DNA of 64,000 bases from Tolypeutes matacus (lineage: Eukaryota; Chordata; Mammalia; Cingulata; Chlamyphoridae): assembly GCA_026826555.1 (NCBI GenBank), contig JAKSZT010053928.1, positions 45,247,089 through 45,311,088 of the forward strand. Reading direction: 5' to 3'. The position numbers and the translations under genes are program-made. The notes below the pieces were generated by a model. That model made no database searches. It saw nothing but the letters and a program-made list of their open reading frames with translations, and was not told the DNA's origin. Every line of letters begins with the position of its first letter. Positions within the stretch are counted from its first letter, which is position 1. Below, piece by piece: positions 23,578 to 36,442 of this stretch.

Positions 23578-23764
23578 CAGGGGTTCTTAAGGGGTCTGTG
23601 AGCTTGAATTGAAATTTTAAAAAACATTATTCTTGTGTGGACATGCTGGTATGGGTGTGATATATGTATTAAATAATATAGATATAATCTGGACTTAGTG
23701 AGAGGTCCATGGTTTTCACCTGAGTGGCAAAGAGGTCCATGGAACAAAAAAGGTTAAGAACCCC
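23578..23764. mobile_element. hAT-like MITE with terminal inverted repeats
   Basis: CAGGGGTTCTTAA at the left (23,578-23,590) is mirrored by TTAAGAACCCC at the right (23,754-23,764), with GAGGTCCATGG repeated inside. The length of about 187 bp and the CAGGGGTTC ends fit a non-autonomous hAT element. No 8-bp duplication is visible. Confidence 0.6.
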
Positions 23765-23822
23765 AAAATCTATGAGAAAACTACCAATGTCCATTCAGTT
23801 GTTCAAAATATTCAGTCACATA

Positions 23823-23863
23823 ATCTCTCTCTCTCTCTTTCTCTCTCTCCCTCACACACACAC
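23823..23863. repeat. (TC)n/(CA)n microsatellite
   Basis: A TCTC array runs into a short ACACAC array. Confidence 0.9.
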
Positions 23864-23864
23864 C

Positions 23865-25649
23865 TTTCTTTTTATTGTGCATCAGACAATTTTTAGGGCT
23901 CTGTAAAAACTGCTTCAAAAGAAAATTTCATCTGGGCTAAGCAAAGAGGAACCACAGAAAAGTCAGGCAAGCCAGTTATTTAAAATAGAGGACACTCCTT
24001 TCTTAGAACATTACCAACAGAAGATTAAATTTTGAGAAATGGTATTTGCTGAAATGTGCTACCAAAGGACCTTACAATTCTGTAAAAATAAATTTAATGT
24101 ACTGCACATCAGCTCTTTTCCCTGATTTACAAATTTTGCAATTTAGACAGCGTTTCCCAAAGTTTGTTTTTTGCAACACTAGTTCAGCAGTTTCTTAATA
24201 GGCATTGTGTGTGCACGTGTGTATGTGAGTGTATGTGAGTGTGTGTGTGAGAGTAGCAGTGGGGTGCCAACAGCCTATTGTGTGCATCTCCTCCCAACTC
24301 CATATTTGTTGTTTCAGTGACATTGGGTTGGTAGCTTGTAATGAGCCATGGTGGGAGTATTCACGCCTCAGGAATTTTGCTTCAGTTATGGAAGTGTGCA
24401 CTGGGTTACAATGGAAAGTGTATTTCTTACCAATGGTCGTGGCCAAAAGCTCTGAAAGCCACAGCTCTCGTAGTGATTGAATAAACTTTGACTCCCCATA
24501 GTACTAGCAAGAAATTTGTGTAAAACCTTCCTGTCCCTGGAAGCAAAGTTTGCAGCAGTCACACAGCAAATGGTGATACTACCCAAATTAATTTGAAAAC
24601 AGGGGCATTTTTCTGTGGCTGTTCCTGCCGTGGGTGTTTAGGTTTTTGTGCTTCCCTTTATTCTCTAGCCAGCTGTGAGGGAAAAGATTTCATCCTAGTG
24701 TTTCAAACTGTGTATTGAAATTTATGTCAACAGTGGGCAAAGAATAGGTATTTGCTTGCAGGACTGCAAAAGATGACGGTGACCCTTGCCACCTACTCTC
24801 AGACTATGCCAAGTGCCCTAGCAGTGCCATTATTGAATGAAGCGGGGTTGAACCATGCTGGTGGGCTTGTGTATAGCTGGCAGGTACTTGCACAGCTCTT
24901 TGAGAGACCATTTATGCTCCACAATAATTCACCAGCTCAGGTGGGCTGGAAGCTAGAAGCAAATTGTGTTGCCATTACTGCTGAAGGTTAAAGCAATGTC
25001 TGTGCTAAACAAGAATCTGAAAATCTTCTGTGTCCATCCTGATGAGGAGGCTGAGATGCCGCTCTTTTTAAATTTCCCATATTTTGATGAAACGTCATAT
25101 ATTTTGACAAACATAGTCAACATTTCACCTTTGCTTTATGACTGTCTCAGAGTTCCAAATCTTGCTTTAGGCATATTTAGGCTGTTGCACTCTCCCGGCC
25201 CATTTTAATTGAGCTCCCCACTTTCAATGTGGCAGAAGTTCAAACAGGGGTACAGAACAGACTTTGATGTGAAAGGAACCATCTTAGAGCTTTATAATGC
25301 AAACCATTGCAATACCCCTTAGTCAAAGTTCATTTCTTGCACTCCCCCCACCCCCCCAATAAGGGTAGTATTAGCAAGACTTTAACCACCTCCCAATCTC
25401 TAAAACTCCAATCAATTTTTTATTTGACTAGTTGACTTTATAGTCATTCTTGCCTAAACAGCTATGCAGATGCAGCATCAAGTCTGAGCCCTTATCCACC
25501 CCACAACTTCCAACCAGATATCTGCCCATGAGCCACTCCTCCATGGGAATATTGGAGGCACCCAGAGAGCAACACTGAGCCAGAAAAATCGTTAAAAACT
25601 GATAACAATTGAAGCTTCAGTCCTAGTCATACCTAATTCTACATGCCAG
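23865..25649. other. Unassigned sequence with a TG-rich microsatellite
   Basis: No gene is seen. An interrupted (TG)n array spans about 24,202-24,253. A C-rich run lies near 25,345. Chance open frames overlap on both strands. Confidence 0.5.
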
Positions 25650-25795
25650 GCAAAATTCTCACATTAACATAAATATTTTCTGAACTAGATGGTATTATCA
25701 TCATTTTACCACTGGAGGTAATCAAGGTTAAGTAACTTGCTCAAGATGGAAGAGCCAATAAGTGGGAAAATCTAGGCTCAGACTCTTAGCACGAT
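25650..25795 (-). repeat. MIR SINE, reverse orientation
   Basis: TATTATCATCATTTTACCAC, GGTTAAGTAACTTGCTCAAG and GCTCAGACTCTTAGCA follow the reverse MIR order. Confidence 0.75.
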
Positions 25796-26289
25796 GGCCT
25801 CATACACCTTACTCCAAACCCTCTAGATTGGGTTTGAACTCATTAGAGAGGCCCAGAGGACCCTCCTCCCCCTGGCCAAGGGCTTTCGTCCAGCCTCACC
25901 TTTCCTGGCCCTCCTCACTCCACACTATCTCCACACTAGCTCCCTTTGCCCTGAAGTTGCAGTGCCATTTATAGATGGTTTTGCACAAGTTATTCCCTTC
26001 CACATGCCCCATCAAGTGAATAGGAATGCCACCAAATCTGTTATAAGTTATATTTCTAAAGATAAATTACTTTAAAACATCAGTGTTTGACCTTGTATCT
26101 AGTAAAAACAAAACCAAAAAAACTTCCTTATGATGCAATTTACAATGGAACACAATAATTGTTATGGATTGTTGCCAAAGTCAAAACCCCTGAAACAATA
26201 ATAACCATAGCTCACATTTAATTTATTGACAAGCCCTTAACAATATTAAACTATATGCTTTGATTTTCTGGAGTCCCTTTAGCTCTACC

Positions 26290-26555
26290 CTTTTAATTTC
26301 CAAAATCCCCTACCCTTCTGTGTTCTGAGAAATGTCTCGCTGCAAAGAACCACCCTTCCCCATATGACACAGAGAAGACCCACCTCTGCTTTTCCTCATG
26401 TTTCTTTGATTTCTTTACCTCTATAAAGACTCAGGCCCCTTTCCTTTTTTTCTGAGGTTATCCTCCTTGATGAATGTTCTTCCTTTTACAATAGTCTGAA
26501 TAAAATCATCTCCTTAATTGTCCAGTGCATTTTGTCTTTTACACCCTGTCGAGTA
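26290..26555 (+). repeat. LTR-like sequence with TATA and poly-A signals
   Basis: CCTCTATAAAGACTCAGGCC (TATA-like) is followed about 80 bp later by GAATAAAATCATC (poly-A signal), the spacing typical of a retroviral LTR U3-R-U5. The family is not recognised, and no duplication or internal region was found. Confidence 0.45.
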
Positions 26556-27105
26556 GATTCCAACTACCAAGAAGGATAGGGGAGGCATTGCCTGGGAGTT
26601 GGCGTTAAAGACCACTAGGAAGTGGAGCATGCTGGGAATGTGGTGGCGAGACTCCTAACCACATATGACGCCCTCATCCGGGCCAACAAAGCCAACAATA
26701 GACTGCGGGGTCTCTTCCATTGGCTCCTCCAGACCCACTGATTTTTATGAACTATGTCAAAGGATTCTGGCTTTTGATTAACTTGGCAGAAGACTGGAGG
26801 GGCAGGGGAGATGGAGGTTGGGAAATTTATCCTTCCCTGGCTATTCACCCCTCCCCACCCCCTAGAGCTCTCTTCTACACTATTCTCCCCTTCCAAGTCC
26901 CCAAAGCTACTCCCTCCCTTCATCTGTTCAGCCTGTGGGTGGCAACAGCTCTTCTCTTGGCCCTGGGGCTGAACTACCCCTTGTGGTTTTCCTACACCCA
27001 CATCTTTATCAATAGTCCTTTTGTAAATAAACAAACACATCCTTCTATTATCCTAATTTGAGTGTGCTGTTTTCTGATGGGACCCTGGTTGACACAACCA
27101 GAATT
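26556..27105 (+). repeat. Unnamed old dispersed repeat
   Basis: The ending CCTAATTTGAGTGTGCTG plus GGGACCCTGGTTGACACAAC resembles the 3' end of a mammalian LTR-type repeat, following TTTGTAAATAAACAAACAC. The 113-codon frame at 26,720-27,061 lies within it and is not a gene. Confidence 0.45.
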
Positions 27106-27204
27106 TATTTTTAAGACATCAGGAGATTCCTGCCTGAATACCTCTTATCCCTCATCCCATGCTAAAGTCAATGGAAATTATTTAAAATTTCCAAGCATGG
27201 AAAG

Positions 27205-27545
27205 TCATTTCACTCCACTGGGCTTTGGCCCAGGCTGGGCCACTCTTATTCTCCCTGCCACCTGACATATATCTGGCAGGCTCTTATCCACCTTTTAAGA
27301 CCCAAGTCAACCACCCTTATCTAGAAATCTCTCTCCAAGCCTCTGCAGCAGGGATGCCCACTTCCTCCTCTACACCCCTCGTGTACACACCACTAGCTCT
27401 TCCCTGTCACACTCACCTGGAGTGGTTGTCTCCATATCTATCTCCCTCGTACCTTCCTAGTCCCTTCACAGGGACTTGGTCTTACTCACTTCCTGCTAGC
27501 ATACCACTTGCATATAATTAACACCACAAAAGTATTGGCTTTGTT
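27205..27545 (+). repeat. L2 LINE 3' fragment
   Basis: The order is typical of L2 3' ends: CTTTTAAGACCCAAGTCAAC, CTCTCTCCAAGCCTCTGCAG, CACAGGGACTTGGTCTTACT, then TTGTTGAATT. It is strongly diverged. Confidence 0.6.
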
Positions 27546-29709
27546 GAATTAACTTATAGTTAGTTGAATTAAACTGAGAGTCCAGGTTGTATTCGAATAG
27601 TAAAGAAAGAGAGGGGCATTTGGAAGGGAAGGGCTAGGGTGTTGGATCTTGATCCTTTGCCTAGGGTAGGCCCAAATACCTTTCATTATAGGTATAATGA
27701 AAAAGGAGAGGAAAGATAAATCTTCAGAGGTAATATCTGGGCTGCAAATTGATTCATACTGAAACTGAGGATATTCAAATTGGTCTTCTGTTAAGGAAGG
27801 CAAGCTACATAAATTAATACACTGAAGTGTGACTCAAAGAGCCCCAACACTTTAATAAATAAAGAGCTGCACTGGGCCAAACAAGAACACAACACTGCCA
27901 AATGTCCTGACATCTCAGTTACAATAACAGTGTTTCCTGGACCAGGACCAGAGGGCAGAACAGAGAGCATTAAAGCATTCTTGTGTTTCTATTAAAATCC
28001 TCCTTTGACTGAAGAGACACTTTGGAATCTCCCAAAAGCAAAAATGGGCATCTCTTGTCTGCTCAAGGCTCCTGCTTGATGCTGGCTTGTAATGAAAGGC
28101 TATTTCTGGATCCCTTCTCTCTGCTCTGTTCTCTCCTCTGTGACTTCCCCATTTATTTAGGACAAAACAGCAGCTGGTGTTAAAGGGAGGATTATTAACA
28201 AGATCTCTTTTATAGAGAGAGAGGGGTCATTTCTGGGACAAATGCCTCCAATCACACCATGGAAGAAGCTATGCAACCTAGCGGAAGGGACCTTAGAAAT
28301 AATATCACACAATCTATTATAGATGAATAAATTATAGGCCCAGACTGGTGATTAAACTTGTTCACCAAAAAAAGGGCAAAATTGGTTTCAGATTCCAATC
28401 TAGTGCTTTAATCATTCAACACTTGCTGTTCTTTGAAATACCTCTAAATTTCAACCCATTCATCAACCAAAAGTTATTTTTAAGCATTTATTAAGTGTTC
28501 AGTGCTTTTATTTCCATTATTATAAATAAAGCTTAATTTTAACAAATCCATAGTATGGTAGAGACTTCTAGCCACATTCAGATTTTCTTTCCTTCTGGTC
28601 ACATGGGGTGATTAGCCTTCTGTTACCCTTGCAGTTGGGAAAGGCCGTGTAACTAGTGCTAACCAATGGGCTGTGAGCAGAAGTGGCTTGTGTCATTTTT
28701 GGGCCAAGACAAGAGATGCCCAGTGAGAGCTCTCTAGCACTCTTTTCTCTGGCTACAGCAACTGGGGAGGCCATTGGTTGAGCCTCCAGCACCCTGGGTC
28801 CTGAGTGACTGTATGGAACAGAGACATCCGCTCACCCATGTGAGATATGTAGCATGTGTGAAAAGCTTTTAATGGGATAAATCACCAAAACTTGGGGGTT
28901 GTTTGTTACTGCAGCATAAACCTACTTTGCCCAGGCTAATATGGCATGAAAAACTAATTTATAGTAAGCCTTCAATGATTGATAGTAGCTTTTGAAGGAT
29001 AGGTTGGGTTTAGAACTTCAGAGAAGGCAGGAGGTCACTCAGTATCTGAATGGAAAGGAGATGAAATCCACTCTCACCTATTTTCTTCACAAACTTTATT
29101 TTGAATTTCTTTGAAATTCTGGAATTGGAAGCTGAAAACCACTTTGGAAACACATTGAAAGCTTCAGCTTTCTATTTTCTGAGAAGATGGCATTGTGATT
29201 GTTTGAAAAAAGCCCTAGTCCAGTAGACAGGCTCCCTCCCTGACTGTGACATTTTGGGCATGTCATTTAATTTCTCTGGACCTCACTTTCAATATCTGTA
29301 AATAAGAGAGATGGCCTGGACCAAAGTTGTACCGTGGAACACTAGTTTCCCAAGATGCTTAATAGAAAGGGGTTGTGAAATCTGAAATAGCTTTGAAAGA
29401 GCTGAAATCTGAAAAATCTTTGGGAAATTCTGAATCCTAGTTGCTTTAGAGATAACATATTGGAAATTCAAGGTGCACATTAGCTTATTAAAGATTGGAA
29501 AGTGCTACCACAAAGAAACTTGTTGAGATTTGTTTAATGCAATATTTCCCAAATTTATTTGACTATAAACCACCCCACCTCCCCAAAGATGTGTTACCAT
29601 CATCTAGAACAACTGTTGTTTGGAACACATTGAACAATGTGATCATTAATATCCATGATTCTGAGAGATGAAGATGTTCCTTTAATTTTTTAGCCTCTCT
29701 CAGCCTTGG
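27546..29709. other. Unassigned sequence with scattered old repeats
   Basis: No gene is seen. About 28,570-28,945 shares TGTTTGTTACTGCAGCATAA with a common old mammalian repeat, a relative of which is at 50,690-51,090. About 29,215-29,310 has a MIR-like TTTAATTTCTCTGGACCTCA. The remainder is unassigned. Confidence 0.45.
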
Positions 29710-30248
29710 AAAATTTATTTCTCAGACTTCTAGGAAGATAGTGGACTAGAAAGACATGGGATTCTCTTTTCCTCCAGAAGAATAGTTGGAGGACAGGCTG
29801 AAATAGCCTGGATAAAGATCTTCTAGGGTTTAGGACACCAGACGAGGGCTAGACAGTGCTCAGAAGAGAGAGGGACAAAGGAGGGGAATCTGGACGGCAA
29901 AACAAACACACTTCAACCAGGCACTGAACTGAGAGGGCTGCCAAAGAGCACCATCAGCTGGCAGAGCAAGGAAGTGCATGTGAGAAAATTAAAAATAAAT
30001 GAGAGGCTTTTTCAGCCTTTATGACCTCCCTCTCCAAAGCCATAGGAAGTAGGTCTGCAACCCATTATTGGGTCCAGAGCCCAGTTTTGAAAACTACCAG
30101 GGACATTCCTAATGATCCAGTTCGAACCAAGAATCAAAGAGCAGGAGTAACACAGCCTCCCACCACTAAATCCCTAAGAAAGAGAAAGAAATTGAGCATC
30201 TGAATAAACTACCATCCTAATCAGATGCCTAGATATTAGCAAAAAATT

Positions 30249-31262
30249 ATGAGTCATACTAAAAACACAGAAGACATGGACCAAGAAAAGGAATATATCA
30301 AAGCCCCAGAAGAGACTCAGGATTTGAGACAACTAATTAACAAGATGCACACAAATATCCAAAATCAGATTAATGAGTTGAAAGACAATATGGCTAAAGA
30401 GATAAATGACATCAAGAAGATATTGAGTGAGCACCAGAAGAATTTGAAATCCTGAATAGAGAAGTAACAGAACTCATGGGAATGAAAGGCACTATAGGTG
30501 AGATAAAAAACACATTAAAGGTATACAACAGCAGACTCAAAATGATAGAAGAAAGAATAAGTGGTACTGAAGACAGAACAGCTGAAATTGAAGAGAGGAA
30601 AGAACAGAGAGAGAAAAGAATGGAAAAATCGAGTAGGGGGTCAGAGAGTTGAATGACAACATGAAACACAACAACATATGTGTCATGGGTGTTCCAGAAG
30701 GAAAAGAGAAGGGAAAAGGGGCAGAGAGAATAATTAAGGAAATAATAGATGAAAATTTCCCAACTCTCATGAAAGAAATGAACTTACATGTCCAAGAAGT
30801 GCACCGTACCCCAACCAGAATAAATCCAAATAGACCTACTCCAAGACACATACTACTCAGAATGACAAATGTCAAAGATAAAGAGAAAATTCTGAGAGCA
30901 GCAAGGGAGAAGCAAACTATCACATACAAGGGACACACAGAAAGACTTAGCATGGATTTCTCATCAGAAACCATAGAGGTGAGAAGACACTGGTATGATA
31001 CAATTAGGATACTAAAAGAGAAAAACTGCAAGTCGAAAATTCTTTATCCAGCAAAATTGTACTTCAAATATGTAGGTTAGTATAAAATATTCACAAACAA
31101 ACAGAAACTAAGAGTTCACAAAAAGAATCCACCTTTGCAGAAAATATTAAAGGAAGCCTTAGAGCCTGAAAGAAAAAGACAGGAGAGAGGCTTGGAGGAG
31201 AGCATAGAAGAAAGAATGGCAGAAAGGATAACCCCCAGAGTAAAAAGACAGATGAAAATATG
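30249..31262 (+). pseudogene. L1 ORF1 (RNA-binding protein) relic
   Basis: Mammalian L1 ORF1p is a trimeric RNA chaperone of about 338 residues: a coiled coil, an RRM and a C-terminal domain. The start at 30,249 gives a polar, heptad-like N-terminal part (QLINKMHTNIQNQINELKDN). A stop at about 30,453 and frame changes break it. The RRM resumes near 30,670 with NICVMGVPEGKEKG and continues to the conserved RINPNRPTPRHILLRM and LRAAREKQTITYKG. A TAG at 31,078 interrupts the C-terminal domain, after which PLQKILKEALEPE is still readable in the same frame until the stop near 31,262. The total span equals a normal ORF1 length, so only point changes and small indels separate it from the family structure. 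Confidence 0.9.
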
Positions 31263-31290
31263 ATATGACACATAAAAACCAAAGAATAAG

Positions 31291-34200
31291 ATGGTGGAAG
31301 TCAATAATGCATTTACAGTAATATCACTGACTGTGACTTGATTAAACTCCCCAATCAAAAGATACAGGCTGACTGAATGGATTAAAAAAACATGAGCCAT
31401 CCATATGCTACCTAGAAGAGACCCATCTTAGACCCAGAGATACAAACCAGCTGAAAGTGAAAGGTTGGAAAAAGATACTCCATGCAAATAGTAACCAAAA
31501 AAGAGGAGGGGTAGATGTACTAATATCAGATAAAACAGACTTTAAATGCAAAAAAGTTATAAGAGCTACAGAAGGCCATTATATATTAATAAAAGGGACA
31601 ATCCACCAAAGATATCAGTCATAAATATTTATGCAGCTAACCAGGGTACCCCAAAATACTTGAGACAAACTCTGGCAAAACTGAAGGGAGAAATAGACAT
31701 CTCTACAAAAATCTTTGGAGACTTCAATACCCCACTCACATCATTAAAACAACTGGACAGAAGATCAACAAGGAAACAGAACTTGAACAATATGATAAAC
31801 AAGTTAGACCTAACAGACATATACAGAACATTGCATTTAAACTCAGGAGGTTATTCATTCTTCTCAAGTGCCCATGGATCTTTCTCCAGGATAGACCACA
31901 TGTTAGGGTACAATGCAACTCCCAATAAATATAAAAAGATTGGAATTATACAAAGCAACTTCTCAGATCATAATGGAACGAAACTGGAAATCAATAATAG
32001 ACAGGAAAGAGGTAAATCTGCAAATGTGTGGAGGCTAAACAACACGCTCCTAAATAATCAGAGGGTCAAATAATAAATTACAACTGAAATCAGTAAATAT
32101 ATTGAGACAAATGAAAATGGGAACATAACTTATCAAAACTTATGGGAGGGAGCAGATGTGGCTCAAACAATTGGGCCCCTGCCTCCCACATTGGAGGTCC
32201 CAGATTTGGTTCCTAGTGCCTCCTAAAGAAGGTGAGCAGACGCCACAATGAGCAGATCCTGTAACCATCAGAGGCTGCAAACAGCAGACGCCGCAACCAG
32301 CAGACGCCGCAACCACTACAACAAGCAGATGATGCAACCAGCAGATGATGCAATCAGCAGGAGGTAGAAGTGGCTCTGATGGTTGGGCATTCACCTCCCA
32401 CATGGGAGGTCCCGGGTTTGGTTCCCAGTGCCTCCTAAAGAAGACCAGCAGACAATGAGCGGACAGACAAGGGAACCAACTGGGGGGGATTAAAAAAAAA
32501 TTATGGGATACAGTGAAGGCAGTCTTGAGAGGGAAATTTATAGCCTTAAACACCTATATTGAAAAAGAAGAAAGAGCTAAACTCAAAGATTTAACTGAAC
32601 AACTAGAGAAACTAGAAAAAGAACAGCAAACCAATCCCAAAACAAGCAGAAGGAAAGAAATAATAAAGATCAGAGCAGAAATAAATGAAATTGAGAACAA
32701 CAACAACAACAAAAACAATAGGGGAGATCAACAAAACCAAAAGCTGGTTCTTTGAGAAGATCAATAAAATTGACAAACCCCTAGCTAGACTAACAAAGAA
32801 AAAAGGGGAGAAGATGCAAATAAATACAATCAGAAATGAAAGGGGGGAAGTTATGACTGACCCCACAGAAATAAAAAGGATCGTAAGATGATATTATGAG
32901 AAACCTAGATGAAATGGACAAATTCCTAGAAATGCACAAAAACCCTACACTGATGCTACCAGAAACACAAGAACCTTACAAACCAATCACATTTAAAGAG
33001 ATTGAATCTATTATTAAAAAATCTCCCAACAAAGAAAAGTCCAGGACCAGATGGCTTCACAGGTGAATTCTACTAAATACTTTGAAAAGAATTAACACCA
33101 ATCCTGTTTAAATTCTTCCGAAAAATTGAAGAGGAGGGAAAATTACCCAAAACATTTTATGAATCCAACATCACCCTAATACCAAAGCCAGATAAAGACA
33201 CTACAAGAAAAGAAAATTACAGACCGATCTCTCTAATGATCATAGATTCAAAAATTCTCAACAAAATACTTGCAAATCGAATGCAATAGCATATCAAAAG
33301 ACTTATACATCCTGACCAAGTGGGATTTATTCCTGGTATGCAAGGCTGGTTCAAATTAGAAATTCAATCAACGTAAAACACCACATTAAAAAATTGAAGG
33401 AAAAAACCACATGATCATCACAATTGATGCAGAAAAGGCATTCAACAAAATCCGGCACCCTTTCTTGATAAAAACACTTCAAAAGATAGGAATAGAAGGA
33501 AATTCCTTAATATGATAAAAGGCATAATTTAAAACCCACAGTCAACATCATTCTCAATGGGGAAAGGTTGAAAGCGTTTCCTCTAAGATCGGAAAAATTC
33601 AAGGATGCCCACTGTCAGCATTGTTATTCAATGTTGTACTAGAAGTTCTAGCTAGAGCAATTAGACAAGAAAAAAAAAAAATTAAAGGCATCCACATAAG
33701 AAAAGAGAAAGTAAAACTCTCAATATTTGCAGATGACATGATCCTATACTTAGAAAATTCTGAAATGTCTACTACAAAGCTACTTGAGCTAATAACTGAG
33801 TTTAGCAAAGTGGCAGGATACAAGATGCAAAAATCAGTAATGTTTTTGTACACTAGTATTGAACAGTCTGAGGAGGAAATCAGGGAAAAAATTCCATTTA
33901 CAACAGCAACAAAAAGACTCGAATACCTAGGAATCAACTTAACCAAAGAAGTACAGGACCTGTGGCAGAAAACTACAAAACAGTGCTAAAAGAAATCAAT
34001 GAAAAACATTCTGTGTTCATGGATTGGAAGACTACATATAGTGAAGATGTCAATTCTATCCAAACTGATATATAGATTCAATGCAATACCAATGAAAATT
34101 CCATCAGCCTACTTTACAAAAATAGAAAAGGCAATTACCAAATTTATTCAGAAAGGAAAGTGCACCCAAATAGCCAAAAGCATTAAAAAAAAGAAGAGTG

Positions 34201-35420
34201 ACATTGGAGGAATTTCACTGCCTGAACTTGAAACATATTACAAAACTACAGTGGTTAAAACAGCATGGTACTGGCATAAAGACAGACACATTGATAAGTG
34301 GATTAGAATTGAAAGTCCAGAAATAAACCCTTCCCTATATGGTCAACTGTTTTTTGAACAAATCGACCAAATCCATGTTAATGGGACAAAACAGTGTCTT
34401 CAACAAATGGTGCTGGGAGAACTGGATATCCATAACCCAAAGAATAAAAGAGGACCCCTATCTCACTCCCTATACAAGAATCAACTAAAATGGATGAAAG
34501 ACCTAAATATAAAAGCCAGGACCATAAAAATACTAGAAGAAAATGTAGGGAAACATCTTAAAGACCTTGTGGTTGTTGGTGGTTTCTTGGACCTTAAACT
34601 CAAAGCATGAACAACAAAAGAAAAAAATAGATAAATGAGACCGCCTTACAATTAAACACTTGCACCTTACAGGACTCTGTCAAAAGGGTGAAAAAGCAGC
34701 CGACACAATAGGAGAAAATATTTGGAAATCACATGTCTGATAAGGGTTTAATATCCATGATATATAAAGAGATATTACAACTCAACAATAAAAAGACAAA
34801 CCACCCAATTAAAAAATGGACAAAAGAGTTGAATAGACATTTGTCCAAAGAAGAAATAAAAATGGCAAAAATATACATGAAAAAATGTTCTACATCACTA
34901 ATGATTAGTGAAATGCAAATCAAAACTACAATGAGATATTATTTCACACCTCCGAGTGACCACTATTTAAAAGACAGAGAACTACAAGTGTTGGAAAAGA
35001 TATGGAGAGACAGGAACACTTATTTGCTGTTGGTGGGAATGCAGAATGGTACAGCCACTGTGGAGGACTATTTGGTAGTTCCTAAAGAAGTTAAATATAG
35101 ATTTGCCATGTGACTCTGCAATACCATTACTGGATGTATACCCAGAAGAACTGAAAGCAGTGACACGAATAGACATCTGCACACCTATGTTCATAGCAAC
35201 ATTATTCACCATTGCCAAAAGTATGAAACAACCCAGGTGTCCATCAACCAATGAATGGATAAACAAACTGTGGTGTATTCACATGATGGAATATTATGAA
35301 GCTGTAAGAAGAAATGAAGTCGTGAAGCATATGGTAACATGGATAAACCTGGAGGACATTATGTTGAGTGAAGCAAGCCAGACACAAAAGGACAAATACT
35401 ATATGATGGTGTTACTATGA
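31291..35420 (+). pseudogene. L1 ORF2 (endonuclease-reverse transcriptase) relic
   Basis: ORF2p nicks target DNA and reverse-transcribes L1 RNA; it normally has about 1,275 residues. Traces appear in the expected order: the endonuclease domain from the ATG at 31,291 (SPIKRYRLTEWIKK, then KVKGWKKI, and a SDH near 31,968 at the catalytic end); the reverse transcriptase with its FADD active-site box at 33,726-33,737; and the C-terminal segment to LEDIMLSEASQTQKDKYY before the stop at about 35,420. Stops occur within the first 100 codons, and several frameshifts follow (for example near 33,990 and 35,100). A dimeric DAS SINE sits at 32,148-32,500, between the endonuclease and the reverse transcriptase; L1 sequence resumes directly afterwards ([14 protein letters not shown]). 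Confidence 0.9.
32148..32500 (+). mobile_element. Dimeric DAS-type SINE inserted in L1 ORF2
   Basis: Two tRNA-like monomers lie head to tail: the first from GGAGCAGATGTGGCTC, the second from about 32,367 with AGAAGTGGCTCTGATGG. Each has its own B-box relic (GATTTGGTTCC, GGTTTGGTTCC) and the shared phrase AGTGCCTCCTAAAGAAG. Between them is a run of CAGCAGACGCCGCAAC-like units. The flanking duplication TTATGGGA is at 32,140-32,147 and 32,501-32,508. It is younger than the L1 it interrupts. Confidence 0.9.
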
Positions 35421-35508
35421 ACTAAATATATTGTGTAACATATTATATGATTCCATTTATATATAATGTAAATATAAATCAATTTATAAAGAAAAAATTT
35501 ATTTCTCA

Positions 35509-35984
35509 CTTAACGTTTTTCACCAATTCTTTGTGAAGAGTAACATGGAAATAATCATAGGTTAGTCCAGTGGTCCTTACTCCAGATTCACAGAAAAAAA
35601 AGGTGGGTTAGAAAAAAAAACAAAATCTTTTTTTTTTTTTTTAATATGTTCCATAAATTCATTATATCATGATAACTTCACAACCTCATGGTGACAGAGA
35701 AGAATGACAAACCCTGTTGCCCTATTTGGTGTGCAAAGTCTCCAAGAGGTTGGTCAAAACTTAGGTTTTGCAAACTCTTAACTCATTATTCCAGGTACCA
35801 TTTCATGCTACTAGATATCCAGGGTATGGAATATATTGTCTCATTTATAAAATGCTCAGTAAAACACTTATCGAATGAATAAATGGAACCAAGCAGACAG
35901 AAAAGATAGAAGGCAGGTAGAAAAGAAGAAAGGAAATATGGCTTCCGCCCTCAGAAGGGAGTCTATACATTTATATTTATATTT
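35509..35984. other. Unassigned sequence
   Basis: No gene is seen. It contains a T-run (35,627-35,642). An L2-like 3' end (ATCGAATGAATAAATGG) lies near 35,870. Confidence 0.5.
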
Positions 35985-36084
35985 ATCAGGTGCCTACTAT
36001 GTCCTAGGGAATACAGAAATTAAAGACACATCATTATCCTCAAGGAGCTTAACATCCAACGAGGTAAGCAGACATGTAAATAAT

Positions 36085-36408
36085 ACTAACAATTGCCAAC
36101 ACTATTAAACTGCCTATTAACTGCCAAGCCCTGTTCTGAGTGATTTAATCCTCACAACACCTTAATATGGCACTTAACATATCAAACCCATTTTAGAGAG
36201 AAGAAAACTGAGGCACAGAGAAGTTATGTTAAGATTATCCAGGGGAAGCGGCTGTGGCTCAATCAGTAGGGCTCCCGTTTACCATATGGGAGGCCCCGGG
36301 TTCGGTTCCTGGGGCTTCCTGGTGAAGGCAGGCCCGCCCGCACGGCGTGGTTGGCTGACCCAGCGAGCACAAGCAGCAAGGGGGGGATAAATGAATAAAT
36401 AAATAAAA

Positions 36409-36442
<34 letters not shown>

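Larger units (their letters stand above)
29725..35493 (+). mobile_element. Nearly full-length L1 LINE, dead, with 15-bp TSD
   Basis: The insertion is bounded by a perfect 15-bp duplication, AAAATTTATTTCTCA, at 29,710-29,724 and 35,494-35,508. It begins CTAGGAAGATAGTGGACTAG, the typical 5' end of a mammalian L1, followed by about 500 bp of 5'-UTR, a broken ORF1 and a broken ORF2 that can be followed to its C terminus. The 3' end is a short AT-rich stretch rather than a long poly-A. Without the DAS dimer in ORF2 it is about 5.4 kb. Stops and frameshifts in both ORFs show it cannot move on its own. Confidence 0.95.

Noticed and set aside
31546..32073. 175-codon open frame with endonuclease similarity
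   Set aside because: It is part of the broken L1 ORF2, not a separate gene.
36243..36310. Possible functional tRNA gene
   Set aside because: A and B boxes are present, but the body continues as a DAS SINE with an A-rich tail and target duplication.
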